DNA of 41,345 nucleotides, from positions 1-41,345 of the forward strand of contig JANYGC010000009.1 of the NCBI GenBank assembly GCA_025359425.1. The letters are read 5' to 3'. A program made the translations under genes and the position numbers. The stretch comes from Sphingomonadaceae bacterium. GTDB lineage: Bacteria; Pseudomonadota; Alphaproteobacteria; Sphingomonadales; Sphingomonadaceae. Positions 33,124 through 41,345 of this stretch are shown one piece after another (the first letter of the stretch is position 1; every line of letters begins with the position of its first letter). The notes below the pieces were generated by a model. It saw nothing but the letters and a program-made list of their open reading frames with translations. It searched no databases and was not told the DNA's origin.

Positions 33124-33131
33124 ACGTATGA
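32709..33131 (+). CDS. DUF559 endonuclease-like protein
   Basis: A 140-residue protein. The DUF559 domain (about 10-112) opens RARQLRRNATDAERSMKRLL and has the PD-(D/E)XK-like core HYIADFASHRAKVVIEIDGG then QH, with D, E and D as candidate metal ligands, and ends GYRIIRFWNNEVLEN. The family is related to Vsr-type endonucleases; activity is generally untested. The start ATG 32709 lies 20 bp after the left repeat. The C-terminal 28 or so residues (from about HPHPAATRQLV) are encoded by the right inverted repeat, and the TGA overlaps the thiL ATG (ATGA). The protein end is thus dictated by the repeat. Confidence 0.85.
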   Translation: MKKHPPPTSILRARQLRRNATDAERSMKRLLKECFPNARFRFQVPIRHYIADFASHRAKVVIEIDGGQHLAAGDADRSALIEAEGYRIIRFWNNEVLENGTGCVTRLGQFMELDHPHPAATRQLVAKSSHPSPIKGQEDV

Positions 33132-33994
33132 GCGCCGAAAGCGCCTTCATCGCCGCCTTGCGCGGCCTCGCGACCCACCCGGCAGCGCGTGGCCTCAACG
33201 ACGATTGCGCGGTCCTCGAAATCGGCTCCGAAACCCTGATCCTGACCCATGACGTGATGGCCGAAGGAGTGCATTTCTTGGCCCAGCAGGACCCCGCCGA
33301 TGTGGCGTGGAAGCTGGTCGCAAGCAACCTGTCCGATCTGGCCGCCAAGGGCGCGGAGCCAATCGGCGTGCTGCTTGGCTACCAGCTGGGCGGAGACGAT
33401 GCGCGGTTTGTAGCTGGGTTGAGCGAGGTTCTGGCGCACTATAACGTCCCGCTGCTCGGCGGGGACACGATTTCGGGCACCGGCGCGCAGGTGCTGGGGC
33501 TGACCGCGCTGGGGCGGGCCACGCACCGCCCGGTGCCCGCGCGCAGCGGTGCCCAGCCGGGGGATAACCTGTGGCTGACCGGCTCTGTCGGCGCGGCGAT
33601 GCTTGCGTTCGAAGCGCTCAAGATCGGCTCGGGCGACAGCCTGGCCTACCGCCGCCCCGCAGCGTTACTGGCCCAAGGCCGCACGCTGGCGCCGCTGGTC
33701 AGCGCGATGATGGACGTGTCTGACGGGCTGCTGCTCGATGCCCGGCGAATGGCAGAGGCCTCTGACATGACCATCGACATTGACCGCATGGCGGTGCCGA
33801 TCGCCACCCCCGAAGCCCGCCGCGACGAAGCCTTGCGCTGGGGCGATGACTATCAGCTGCTGGTTGCGCTGCCGGCCGATATCACCCCGCCGGTCCCCGC
33901 GCATTGCATCGGGCGGGTCCTGCCGCGCGGCACTGCCCCGCTGCTGCTGGACGGTATCGCGCCGGTTGGCACGCTCGGCTACGAGCATCGCTGA
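33128..33994 (+). CDS. thiL: Thiamine-monophosphate kinase
   Basis: A 288-residue enzyme phosphorylating thiamine monophosphate to the diphosphate. Key segments are RGLNDDCAVLEIGSETLILT with metal-binding acidic residues, VMAEGVHFL, LVASNLSDLAAKGAEPIGVL, and late MMDVSDGLLLDARRMAEASD and WGDDYQLLVAL. Length is slightly short of the usual 320. ATG 33128 overlaps the DUF559 stop; its ribosome-binding region (GGGGCAAGAAGA) lies in the right arm of the DUF559 element, so the inserted repeat now shapes thiL translation. Confidence 0.95.
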   Translation: MSAESAFIAALRGLATHPAARGLNDDCAVLEIGSETLILTHDVMAEGVHFLAQQDPADVAWKLVASNLSDLAAKGAEPIGVLLGYQLGGDDARFVAGLSEVLAHYNVPLLGGDTISGTGAQVLGLTALGRATHRPVPARSGAQPGDNLWLTGSVGAAMLAFEALKIGSGDSLAYRRPAALLAQGRTLAPLVSAMMDVSDGLLLDARRMAEASDMTIDIDRMAVPIATPEARRDEALRWGDDYQLLVALPADITPPVPAHCIGRVLPRGTAPLLLDGIAPVGTLGYEHR

Positions 33995-34022
33995 AAGGTC
34001 TGCACAAAGCGCCGCAGAAGCG

Positions 34023-34050
34023 TTGCATTGCGCCAAATCCGCCCTATAGC
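34023..34050 (+). promoter_or_regulatory. Candidate promoter of hppA
   Basis: TTGCAT (34023-34028) and TATAGC (34045-34050) are separated by 16 bp, a fair match to a housekeeping promoter in an otherwise GC-rich gap. A GC hairpin (GCCCCGC at 34060-34066 with GCGGGGC at 34072-34078, then TTT) follows in the leader; it may end thiL transcripts or shape the hppA leader. Confidence 0.4.
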
Positions 34051-34115
34051 TGGCCCGCCGCCCCGCTAGACGCGGGGCTTTGGTTATGGACAACAACAAC
34101 TAGGGGGAGCGGCCC

Positions 34116-36242
34116 GTGAATCTGGTCACGATCGCAATTATTCTGGGACTGGCAGCCATCGTTTATGGCTTCGTCACCAGCCGGCAGGTGCTCGGTGCAT
34201 CGGCCGGCAATGCAAAGATGCAAGAAATCGCTGCGGCGATCCAGGAAGGCGCACAAGCCTATCTGGGCCGCCAGTACCGGACCATCGCCATGGTTGGCGC
34301 CGTGGTTGCGCTGCTGGTGTGGTATTTCCTCGATCATCTCGGCACGCCGATCTCGGCCGGCGGGTTCCTGCTCGGTGCAGTGCTGTCGGGCGCGACCGGG
34401 TTCATCGGCATGAACATCTCGGTGCGCGCCAACGTGCGCACCGCCGCCGCAGCCCAGACCGGGCTGCAACAAGGCCTGACGCTGGCGTTCCGCGCCGGGG
34501 CGATCACCGGCATGCTGGTGGCCGGCCTCGCGTTGCTGGCGATTTCGGGCTATTTCTGGTATCTGACCGGACCTGCCGGACATAGCGTCGGCGGCGAAGA
34601 TCGCACTGTGATCAACGGCCTCGTGGCGCTGGCATTTGGTGCCTCGCTGATTTCGATCTTCGCGCGGCTCGGCGGCGGCATCTTCACCAAGGCGGCTGAC
34701 GTCGGCGCCGATCTGGTCGGCAAGGTCGAAGCCGGTATTCCCGAAGACGATCCCCGCAACCCGGCGGTGATCGCCGACAACGTGGGTGACAACGTCGGCG
34801 ACTGCGCGGGCATGGCGGCCGACTTGTTCGAAACCTACGTCGTCACCATCGGTGCGACCATGGTGCTGACCGCGCTGCTGCTCAAGGATGCCAGCAATCT
34901 GATGCAACTGATGAGCTTGCCGCTGCTGATTGGCGGCGTCTGCATCATCACTTCGATCATCGGCACCTATTTCGTTCGCCTCGGTGGCGGCAAGAATATC
35001 ATGGGGGCCATGTACAAAGGCTTCCTGATGACTGCGGTGCTTTCGGTTCCGGCAATCTGGTTCGCGATCAACTATGCAGTCAGCGGCGGGTTCAGCCTGG
35101 CCGGCATGGAAACGCAGATCGCCGATCAGCCGTTCACTGCCCGCACGCTGTTCTATTGCTCGCTGGTCGGCCTGGTCATCACCGCGCTGATCATCTGGAT
35201 TACCGAGTATTACACCGGGACCAACTACCGCCCGGTGCGCTCGATCGCCAAGGCTTCGGAGACGGGCCACGGCACCAACGTGATCCAGGGGCTGGCGATT
35301 TCGATGGAATCGACCGCATTGCCGACGCTGGTGATCTGCGCAGGGATCATCATTGCCTACCAGCTCGCCGGACTGATCGGGATCGCCTATGCGGCAACCG
35401 CGATGCTGGCTCTCGCCGGGATGGTGGTTGCGCTCGATGCTTACGGGCCGGTTACCGACAACGCCGGCGGCATTGCCGAAATGGCGGGGCTCGACGACGA
35501 GGTCCGCAAGAAGACCGACGCGCTCGACGCGGTGGGCAACACCACCAAGGCCGTGACCAAGGGCTACGCAATCGGATCGGCCGGCCTCGCCGCGCTGGTG
35601 CTGTTCGCCGCCTATACCACCGATCTCAAGGCGTTCTTCCCCGAGCTGACGGTCAACTTCAGCCTCGAGAACCCTTATGTCATCGTCGGGCTGCTGCTCG
35701 GCGCGCTGCTGCCCTACCTGTTCGGTTCGATGGGCATGACTGCAGTGGGCCGCGCGGCGGGCGAAGTGGTCAAGGACGTGCGCGACCAGTTCGCCCAGAA
35801 CCCTGGCATCATGACCTACGAGACCAAGCCGGATTATGCCCGCACGGTCGATCTGGTCACCAAGGCGGCGATCCGCGAGATGATCGTGCCGTCGCTGCTG
35901 CCAGTGCTGGCTCCGCTCGTGGTCTACTTCGTGATCACCGCGGTGGCGGGGCAAGCCGAGGGTTTTGCCGCGCTGGGCGCGCTGCTCCTCGGGGTGATCG
36001 TCGGCGGCCTGTTCGTCGCCATCTCGATGACCTCGGGCGGCGGCGCATGGGACAACGCCAAGAAGTACATCGAAGACGGCCACCACGGCGGCAAGGGCTC
36101 TGAAGCCCACAAGGCTGCGGTGACCGGCGACACGGTGGGCGATCCGTACAAGGATACGGCAGGTCCCGCAGTCAACCCGATGATCAAGATCACCAACATC
36201 GTGGCCCTGCTGCTGCTCGCCGCTCTGGCAGCTGCGCGCTAA
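34116..36242 (+). CDS. hppA: Proton-pumping membrane pyrophosphatase
   Basis: A 708-residue polytopic membrane protein (about 16 helices) coupling pyrophosphate hydrolysis to proton export. The substrate region has [20 protein letters not shown] and the acidic motif DNVGDNVGD at 221-229, with a second acidic cluster near the C-terminus ([14 protein letters not shown]). The segment [20 protein letters not shown] has Lys at 478 in place of the Ala found in potassium-dependent enzymes, so this should be the potassium-independent type. The start is GTG 34116 with GGGGAG at 34104-34109. A strong terminator follows. Confidence 0.97.
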   Translation: MNLVTIAIILGLAAIVYGFVTSRQVLGASAGNAKMQEIAAAIQEGAQAYLGRQYRTIAMVGAVVALLVWYFLDHLGTPISAGGFLLGAVLSGATGFIGMNISVRANVRTAAAAQTGLQQGLTLAFRAGAITGMLVAGLALLAISGYFWYLTGPAGHSVGGEDRTVINGLVALAFGASLISIFARLGGGIFTKAADVGADLVGKVEAGIPEDDPRNPAVIADNVGDNVGDCAGMAADLFETYVVTIGATMVLTALLLKDASNLMQLMSLPLLIGGVCIITSIIGTYFVRLGGGKNIMGAMYKGFLMTAVLSVPAIWFAINYAVSGGFSLAGMETQIADQPFTARTLFYCSLVGLVITALIIWITEYYTGTNYRPVRSIAKASETGHGTNVIQGLAISMESTALPTLVICAGIIIAYQLAGLIGIAYAATAMLALAGMVVALDAYGPVTDNAGGIAEMAGLDDEVRKKTDALDAVGNTTKAVTKGYAIGSAGLAALVLFAAYTTDLKAFFPELTVNFSLENPYVIVGLLLGALLPYLFGSMGMTAVGRAAGEVVKDVRDQFAQNPGIMTYETKPDYARTVDLVTKAAIREMIVPSLLPVLAPLVVYFVITAVAGQAEGFAALGALLLGVIVGGLFVAISMTSGGGAWDNAKKYIEDGHHGGKGSEAHKAAVTGDTVGDPYKDTAGPAVNPMIKITNIVALLLLAALAAAR

Positions 36243-36266
36243 ACGCCACAGGTTGTTGAAATTGTT

Positions 36267-36297
36267 GCCCCGCCCGGAGCGATCCGGGCGGGGTTTT
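36267..36297 (+). terminator. Rho-independent terminator after hppA
   Basis: CCCCGCCCGGA (36268-36278) pairs perfectly with TCCGGGCGGGG (36283-36293) across a GCGA loop and is followed by TTTT. It lies about 25 bp past the hppA stop. Confidence 0.88.
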
Positions 36298-36395
36298 CAT
36301 TGACCTCGGCGGAGATCGAATTAGTTTCCGGTGGCATGAGGTCCGGCCCGGTCAATCGGGGACCGGATGGGGTCACGCAACAAAAGGTATCGGGG

Positions 36396-38441
36396 ATGCA
36401 GATCAAGTTTACGGGCGCAAAGCCTGCCGTATTGCTCGCGCTGGGGGCCAGCGCGCTGGCGCTGACTGGGCTTGGCGCAGCGCGGCTCGCCGCCGCACCA
36501 GCAGCCAGCACAGCAGCCGGCGGCACGATCGCTCCGGCCGAGTTCGTCAAAAAGGCCAACATGCGCAATCCGCTGCTGTCGCCCGATGGCCGCTATCTGG
36601 CTTATCTGGCCGGGGCGAACGGCAAGGAAATGCTGGTGGTGCTCGATCTCAATGACCTGAGCAAGCCGGCCAAGCCGATCCTCCAGGCCGAAGAAGCGCG
36701 TGAAAGCGGTGACCGGACCCTGAACGGCTTTCGCTGGGTGGGCAGCGACAACATTGTGATGACGATCCAGTCGCGCGAGGATCTGGGGCGCGGCCTTAGT
36801 GATTTCCGGCGGCTGGTGGCCTACAACGTGGCCACCGGCAAGCTGGTCCAGCAAGCCTGGGACGGGGCCGGCGGGGATGCGGCACAGATCCTCCATATCG
36901 ATCACACCAAGGGCCAATACCTGCTGCAACGCGACGCAGTGACCGGAACTACCGAACGCTGGGGCTTCCCCGAAGTGGTGCGGGTCAACGTGATCACCGG
37001 GGCTTACACGATGGTCCAGCGCACCAATCCGATCGTGCGCGGCTGGGTAGCCGATAGCGAAGGCGTGGTCCGTGCCGGGTTCAACCAGGACCGCGAGAAC
37101 GGCAAGTTCCGCATGCTCTACCGCTCGAACGACAAGCAGGCGTTCCGCACGGTGTTCCTCGAAGCCGACAAGACCTTCACCCAGGCCCCGCCCACGCCCC
37201 AGCTGTTCATTCCGGGCAGTGACATGGCCTATGCGATGTCACGGCGCGACGGCTTCGCCAAAGTCTACAAGATGGACATGACGACGCTGAAATTGTCCGA
37301 TCCGGTCTATGCCACGCCCGGCTTCGACGTGCAGGCCATCCTGACCGATTACGATGACCGCGAACTGCTCGGCTACCGGGTCTTCGATGGTGAGATGAAG
37401 ATCATCTATACCGATGCCCGACACAGGGAAATCCAAGGCTTTCTCGATGAACTGTTCGGCAAGGGCGAAGCCAGAATCATCGATACCGACCGCAATGCCG
37501 ATCGCCTGATCGTCTATGCGGGCGGCCGCGCCAAGGGCGGCGGTTACTACCTGTACGATACCAAGACCGCCAAGATCGATCTGCTCAACTGGACCCGCAG
37601 CGCGATCAAGGATGCCCCGCTCAACCCGGTCAAGGCTGAATGGGTGACCACCAGCGACGGCACCAGGATCCAGGTCATCGTCACCACCCCGCGCCACCGC
37701 ACCGGCAAGGCGCTGCCCGTGGTGATCATGCCGCACGGCGGCCCGTTCGGCGTGCTGTCCGCCTCCAACCAGCTCGAACCATGGAACCAGCCACTGGCCG
37801 AGGCCGGCTATGTCGTGATCCAGCCGAATTATCGCGGCTCGGGCGGCTACGGCAAGAAGTTCGAACAGATGGGCCGGGAGCCTGGTGGCTATGGCGTGCG
37901 GATGCAGGACGATCTGACCGACGTGCTCAACCATTACGCCAAGACCGGGCTGATCGACGCGAAACGCGCCTGCGTCATGGGCTGGTCGTATGGCGGCTAT
38001 GCCGCCGCGCGCGGCGCCCAGCGCGATCCGGGCCTCTGGAAATGTGCCATTGCCGGAGCCGGGGTTTACGACATGCCGCTGATGAACAAATGGGATGCGC
38101 TGCACCTCGGCAAGTTCAACAGCGGGTTCCAGGCCACGTCGGACAACCCAGAAGCGATCAGCCCGGCGCGCAACACTGCGGGCAAATGGGCCCCGATCCT
38201 GATCGTGGCGGGCGAACGCGACGCGCGCATCCCGATGGAGCAATCCAAGACGCTGGTCAGCAATCTCAGGCGCTCGGGCAAGGTCGAAGGCACCGACTTC
38301 CGCTACATCGTCCAGCCCAAGGGCACCCACAACCTGCCTTACGACGACGTCCACATCCAGTGGATCGATGAGGCGCTGGCCTGGCTCACGCGGTTCAACC
38401 CGGCCTATGTTGCGGGGGACAGCGACAAGCCGGTCGGCTGA
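36396..38441 (+). CDS. S9 family peptidase (prolyl oligopeptidase-like), exported
   Basis: A 681-residue protein. An N-terminal hydrophobic segment (about 6-31) is a signal peptide or anchor. A beta-propeller region (about 50-400, with LLSPDGRYLAYLAGANGKEM) is followed by a C-terminal alpha/beta hydrolase domain with catalytic S531 (GWSYGGYAAARG), D609 (GERDAR) and H645 (KGTHNL). The oxyanion segment MPHGGPFGV precedes. Likely a periplasmic or secreted dipeptidyl- or oligopeptidase. ATG 36396 gives the signal peptide; the frame back to 36300 begins in the hppA terminator zone and is rejected. Confidence 0.9.
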   Translation: MQIKFTGAKPAVLLALGASALALTGLGAARLAAAPAASTAAGGTIAPAEFVKKANMRNPLLSPDGRYLAYLAGANGKEMLVVLDLNDLSKPAKPILQAEEARESGDRTLNGFRWVGSDNIVMTIQSREDLGRGLSDFRRLVAYNVATGKLVQQAWDGAGGDAAQILHIDHTKGQYLLQRDAVTGTTERWGFPEVVRVNVITGAYTMVQRTNPIVRGWVADSEGVVRAGFNQDRENGKFRMLYRSNDKQAFRTVFLEADKTFTQAPPTPQLFIPGSDMAYAMSRRDGFAKVYKMDMTTLKLSDPVYATPGFDVQAILTDYDDRELLGYRVFDGEMKIIYTDARHREIQGFLDELFGKGEARIIDTDRNADRLIVYAGGRAKGGGYYLYDTKTAKIDLLNWTRSAIKDAPLNPVKAEWVTTSDGTRIQVIVTTPRHRTGKALPVVIMPHGGPFGVLSASNQLEPWNQPLAEAGYVVIQPNYRGSGGYGKKFEQMGREPGGYGVRMQDDLTDVLNHYAKTGLIDAKRACVMGWSYGGYAAARGAQRDPGLWKCAIAGAGVYDMPLMNKWDALHLGKFNSGFQATSDNPEAISPARNTAGKWAPILIVAGERDARIPMEQSKTLVSNLRRSGKVEGTDFRYIVQPKGTHNLPYDDVHIQWIDEALAWLTRFNPAYVAGDSDKPVG

Positions 38442-38530
38442 GCGCAGCCAGCCGTTAGCCATTCCTTGGCGTTTAACGGTTAACAGTCCCGCCCGGCGGC
38501 AGCTTGCCGCCGTGGTGGAGACGATGATCC

Positions 38531-39697
38531 GTGGCGAGCAGTGCTTTGGCACCTCCGGCTGAGAGTTGCGGCGCTGTGCCGCAAGCCTGCCCGCGCGCCA
38601 TGGCAATCCGTGCGGTCGGCTGGAGCAGCATGGACAGCCCCGCGGCGCGGCTCGCCTGGGATGCCCTTGCCGCCTGCGCCAGCGAGCCCAACCCGTTCCA
38701 CGAAAGCTGGTACCTGCTTGCCGCGCTGCGCGCGTTCGATCCCGGTGGAGCAGTCCAACTGCTGCGGTTTGAGGCCGATGGCGAGCTGGCCGGGCTGTTG
38801 CCGCTGCACGCGCCGAACAAATACTACCGCTGGCCGGTGCCGCATCTGGCGGGCTGGGTCCACGCCAACTGCTTCCTTGGCGCACCGCTGGTCGCGCGCG
38901 GGCTGGAGCGTGAATTCTGGCGCGCGCTGCTGGATTGGGCCGATGCCAATACGGCGCGCGGGCTGTTCCTGCACCTTGCGCAAATGCCGCTGACCGGCCC
39001 GATTTACGATGCTTTGCAAACCGTCCTGCACGAGCACGGCCGCCTGGCCGCCACGGTCCACCGCGAAGACCGCGCGATGCTTGCCTCGAACCTCTCTCCC
39101 GACAGCTACTTCGAAGCGTCGCTATCGGCCAAGAAGCGCAAGGAGCTGCGCCGCCAGTACAACCGCCTGGCCGAACTGGGCGATGTCACGATGGCCCGCA
39201 CCAGCGGCGACGAGGGACTGGCGCGCTGGATCGAGGACTTCCTCGCGCTCGAACATTCGGGCTGGAAGGGCACCAATGGCTCGGCCATCGCCTCGCACCA
39301 GACCACCACCCGGATGTTCAAGGAAGCGCTGTTCGGCGCGGCCACCCGAGCCCGGCTCGAGCGGCTCACCCTGACGCTCGACGACGAGCCGATCGCGATG
39401 CTCGCCAATTTCATCACCGCGCCCGGCGCGTTCTCGTACAAGACCGCGTTCGACGAACGCTATGCCCGCTATTCGCCGGGCGTGCTGGTCCAGCGCGAGA
39501 ACCTGGCGCTGCTCGCCGCCGAGGGGATCGACTGGTGCGACAGCTGCGCCGCCGCCGACCACCCGATGATCGACCACATCTGGCGCGAACGCCGCCCGGT
39601 TGGCCGCCTGTCAATCGCCATCGGCGGCAAGCTGCGGCGAGCCTTGTTCGCTCGATTGGTCAAGGCCGAGCTGGGGCGAAACCCGGCTGGAATTTAA
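38531..39697 (+). CDS. GNAT / CelD-BcsL-like acyltransferase
   Basis: A 388-residue protein with a BcsL/CelD-type GNAT fold in the C-terminal half: LSAKKRKELRRQYNRLAELG, LEHSGWKGTNGSAI, RLTLTLDDEPIAMLANFI and FDERYARYSPGVLVQRENL, the acyl-CoA-binding loop region. The N-terminal half has NPFHESWYLLAALRAF and APNKYYRWPVPHLAGW. Such proteins are often in cellulose or exopolysaccharide clusters, but no such genes are seen here. The start is GTG 38531; ATG 38600 is an alternative that would drop 23 low-complexity residues. Confidence 0.82.
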   Translation: MASSALAPPAESCGAVPQACPRAMAIRAVGWSSMDSPAARLAWDALAACASEPNPFHESWYLLAALRAFDPGGAVQLLRFEADGELAGLLPLHAPNKYYRWPVPHLAGWVHANCFLGAPLVARGLEREFWRALLDWADANTARGLFLHLAQMPLTGPIYDALQTVLHEHGRLAATVHREDRAMLASNLSPDSYFEASLSAKKRKELRRQYNRLAELGDVTMARTSGDEGLARWIEDFLALEHSGWKGTNGSAIASHQTTTRMFKEALFGAATRARLERLTLTLDDEPIAMLANFITAPGAFSYKTAFDERYARYSPGVLVQRENLALLAAEGIDWCDSCAAADHPMIDHIWRERRPVGRLSIAIGGKLRRALFARLVKAELGRNPAGI

Positions 39698-39710
39698 GGC
39701 AGTAAAGTTG

Positions 39711-39850
39711 TTTCGCGCAAAGGCCGCAAAGAACGCAAAGATGTTGCGCTTGCGGCGAAGCCGCTCTCAATGGCAAACGTCGTGTGGAAGAAGTTGGGAT
39801 TGCCTGCGGCGCGATACTTCTTTGCGCTCTTTGCGGCCTTTGCGCGAACC
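39711..39850. repeat. 140-bp inverted repeat, TTTCGCGCAAAGGCCGCAAAG family
   Basis: The left arm (39711-39742, TTTCGCGCAAAGGCCGCAAA then GAACGCAAAGA) and the right arm (39818-39850, CTTTGCGCTCTTTGCGGCCT then TTGCGCGAACC) are inverted copies around a 75-bp centre. It carries no gene. It lies between the acyltransferase gene and the ISAs1 element. Confidence 0.85.
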
Positions 39851-39867
39851 AATCTTCCTCTGCCACC

Positions 39868-41084
39868 CCATTGACGCCAGGGCAATCGCATTTGAACTGA
39901 TGCGGTAGGGTTGCGCTTGCAGTTGAGATTGATTCTACCCGTGCCGGGTTTGGCACGGGAGGCTGTGATGGACGGATTTACGGCGGTTTTTGAGGATTTG
40001 GATGATCCTCGCACGGGCAATGCGGCGCGTCATGATCTGCTTGAGATATTGCTGATCGCGCTGTGCACGGTGTTGTGCGGCGGTCAGACGGCGGTTGATA
40101 TGGCGGAGTTTGCCGAGGCGAAGGAAGAGTTTCTTCGCGAGTTTCTCACGCTTGAGAACGGTCTGCCCAGCCATGACACGTTCAGCAGGATATTCCGATT
40201 GCTCGACCCCGAGCAGTTTTCTGGCTGTTTCGGGCGCTTTATGGCGCGCTTTGCAGCGGAACACGGGGTTATCGCGATTGACGGGAAGGTCTCGCGACGC
40301 TCGTTTGACCGGGCCAGCGGCAAGTCAGCACTGCATATGGTCTCGGCGTGGGGCAGCGATCAGCGCTTGGTGCTGGCGCAGGTGGCAACCGATGCCAAGT
40401 CCAACGAGATTACCGCAGTGCCCAAATTGCTGGCGATGCTGTCGCTCAAAGGCAGCTTTGTCACGGTTGATGCGCTCAATTGCCAGCGGTCGATTGCCCG
40501 GCAGATTGTCGATCAAGGCGGCGACTATGCGCTCGCGCTGAAGGGCAATCAGGGCAGTTTACACGCCGATATCCGCGACTTTCTCGATGACCCGGCAACC
40601 CCGTCCCAATCGTCAGGGCCGCTGGTCGAGGCCGATCATGGCCGCATCGAAACCCGCATGGCCAGCGTCAGTGACGATGTCGCCTGGCTGGAGGAAAGGC
40701 ATGGCTGGCCGGGCCTGGCGGCCATCGGTAAAATCACCCGAAGGCGTGAAATAAACGGCAAAACCACCTCCGAAACCGCCTACTATCTGCTCAGCGCCAA
40801 AGCCACGCCCGAACGCTTCGCCCGGATCGTCCGCGCCCATTGGTCAATCGAAAACAGCCTTCACTGGTGCCTCGACGTCATCATGAACGAGGATCAAGCC
40901 AGAAGCCGCATGGACAACGCCCCCCACAATCTCGCCGTTTTGCGCCATTTGGCCCTCAACGCCGCCCGAAAAGACCCCGCCAAAGGATCCCTCCGCGTCA
41001 AACTCAAACGAGCCGCCTGGAGCAATGACTATCTCGTCAAACTGCTGGCACTATTTTGAAATGCGATTGCCCTGCCATTGACGC
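39868..41084 (+). mobile_element. ISAs1-family insertion sequence with 10-bp target duplication
   Basis: The terminal inverted repeats are CAGGGCAATCGCATTT (39878-39893) and its exact inverse AAATGCGATTGCCCTG (41059-41074), so the element is 1197 bp. It is flanked by the direct repeat CCATTGACGC (39868-39877 and 41075-41084), a target duplication of the size known for the family. The single transposase gene is intact. Perfect ends and duplication point to recent insertion. It lies 29 bp upstream of tesB. Confidence 0.93.
39968..41059 (+). CDS. ISAs1 family transposase
   Basis: A 363-residue DDE transposase. The N-terminal region (DGFTAVFEDLDDPRTGNAAR) is typical of ISAs1 (H-repeat-like) proteins. 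Catalytic segments are HGVIAIDGKVSRRSFDRA (first D), GSFVTVDALNCQRSIA (second D) and HWSIENSLHWCLDVIMNEDQ (E). No stop or frameshift is seen, so it should be active. I chose ATG 39968; an in-frame upstream start at 39911 would add 19 residues near the left inverted repeat. The stop codon touches the right inverted repeat. Confidence 0.93.
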   Translation: MDGFTAVFEDLDDPRTGNAARHDLLEILLIALCTVLCGGQTAVDMAEFAEAKEEFLREFLTLENGLPSHDTFSRIFRLLDPEQFSGCFGRFMARFAAEHGVIAIDGKVSRRSFDRASGKSALHMVSAWGSDQRLVLAQVATDAKSNEITAVPKLLAMLSLKGSFVTVDALNCQRSIARQIVDQGGDYALALKGNQGSLHADIRDFLDDPATPSQSSGPLVEADHGRIETRMASVSDDVAWLEERHGWPGLAAIGKITRRREINGKTTSETAYYLLSAKATPERFARIVRAHWSIENSLHWCLDVIMNEDQARSRMDNAPHNLAVLRHLALNAARKDPAKGSLRVKLKRAAWSNDYLVKLLALF

Positions 41085-41112
41085 GTCTTCAATCGCAACG
41101 CAAAGCCCCGCC

Positions 41113-41345
41113 ATGGATACCCAATACACCCCCGCACAGCTCGTTTCTGGCCTGGTCAAACTGCTTGAGGTCAAGCCGCAGGGCGACGATCACTTCATCG
41201 GCCGCAAAAAACGCGACGGGGTGGGCCGGATGTTCGGCGGACAGGTCATTGCGCAGGCGCTGTGCGCCGCCGAGCTGACGGTCGATCCGGCGCGCCCGGC
41301 GCATTCGCTCCACGCCTATTTCCTGCGCGGCGGGAGCGAAGAGCA
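41113..41345 (+). CDS. tesB: Acyl-CoA thioesterase II (partial, runs off window)
   Basis: The first 77 residues of a TesB-type double-hotdog thioesterase, which hydrolyses acyl-CoA to free acid and CoA. It begins MDTQYTPAQLVSGLVKLLEV, then GRMFGGQVIAQALCAAELTV, the family's N-terminal hotdog helix, and HSLHAYFLRGG. ATG 41113 is the family start. The window ends inside the gene. The ISAs1 element ends 29 bp upstream, so the native promoter has been separated from the gene. Confidence 0.9.
   Translation, partial: MDTQYTPAQLVSGLVKLLEVKPQGDDHFIGRKKRDGVGRMFGGQVIAQALCAAELTVDPARPAHSLHAYFLRGGSEE

Noticed and set aside
34051..34080. tRNA or riboswitch in the thiL-hppA gap
   Set aside because: Only a simple GC hairpin is present, with no cloverleaf and no conserved aptamer core.
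34044..36110. 688-residue open frame on the - strand opposite hppA
   Set aside because: Low-complexity, His/Asp/Arg-rich shadow of the pyrophosphatase gene, with no family features.
38466..38490. CtrA-type binding site (TTTAACGGTTAAC)
   Set aside because: The TTAA halves are 3 bp apart, not the 7 bp spacing of the known motif.
37239..38885. 548-residue open frame opposite the S9 peptidase
   Set aside because: Antisense to an intact catalytic domain, and its composition is typical of a GC-rich shadow frame.

Overview
The window is high-GC chromosomal DNA from an alphaproteobacterium, most likely Sphingomonadales (Erythrobacteraceae- or sphingomonad-like). This rests on the gene order pckA-chvI-chvG-hprK-rapZ-EIIA-HPr, the order hisG-hisD-nusB-thiL-hppA, the bolA/J-protein/cobS relationship, and the abundant short inverted repeats between genes. 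I see no rRNA, tRNA or CRISPR array. Genus is not determined.

Layout. Positions 1-1173 are a scar: an AT-rich 3' piece of a lipoprotein gene, a patchwork of direct and inverted repeats, and the decapitated 3' end of a DUF885 gene. Positions 1268-2897 carry a DUF3597 gene, a HigB/HigA-type toxin-antitoxin pair with a palindromic operator, and a DUF937 gene. Positions 2983-9396 are a central carbon and envelope regulation block: ATP-dependent PEP carboxykinase, divergent from the ChvI/ChvG two-component system, which overlaps a minimal HPr kinase, followed by RapZ, a mannose-type EIIA and HPr. Positions 9503-15529 hold translation and repair housekeeping genes (TrmH-family methyltransferase, META lipoprotein, RmuC, peptide deformylase, RecR, methionyl-tRNA formyltransferase, TruA), with repeats in many of the gaps.

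Positions 15586-24418 are more mixed: an MDR oxidoreductase, a ferritin-like protein, a monothiol thioredoxin-like protein coupled to cobS, two glutathione transferases, a membrane-anchored diguanylate cyclase divergent from a TetR regulator, a DUF6151 protein, a chimeric phnB remnant, an AHSA1-type protein and a membrane protein. Positions 24575-28942 hold a J-domain protein divergent from a tightly overlapping run bolA-NUDIX-SDR-alpha/beta hydrolase-LtrA. Positions 29096-38441 hold DUF2332, hisG-hisD-nusB, a DUF559 nuclease gene framed by about 77-bp inverted repeats, thiL, the proton-pumping pyrophosphatase and an S9 peptidase. The end (38531-41345) has a GNAT/CelD-like gene, an intact ISAs1-family insertion sequence with a 10-bp target duplication, and the start of tesB.

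The most interesting signal is the repeat landscape. At least six kinds of inverted repeat occupy intergenic gaps. One element (32612-33123) carries a DUF559 endonuclease-like gene whose last codons lie inside the right repeat. Two gene-less elements (24418-24537, 28949-29097) share its end architecture. I suggest that DUF559 nucleases may be repeat-associated genes with non-autonomous relatives. This is an inference to be tested, not an established fact.
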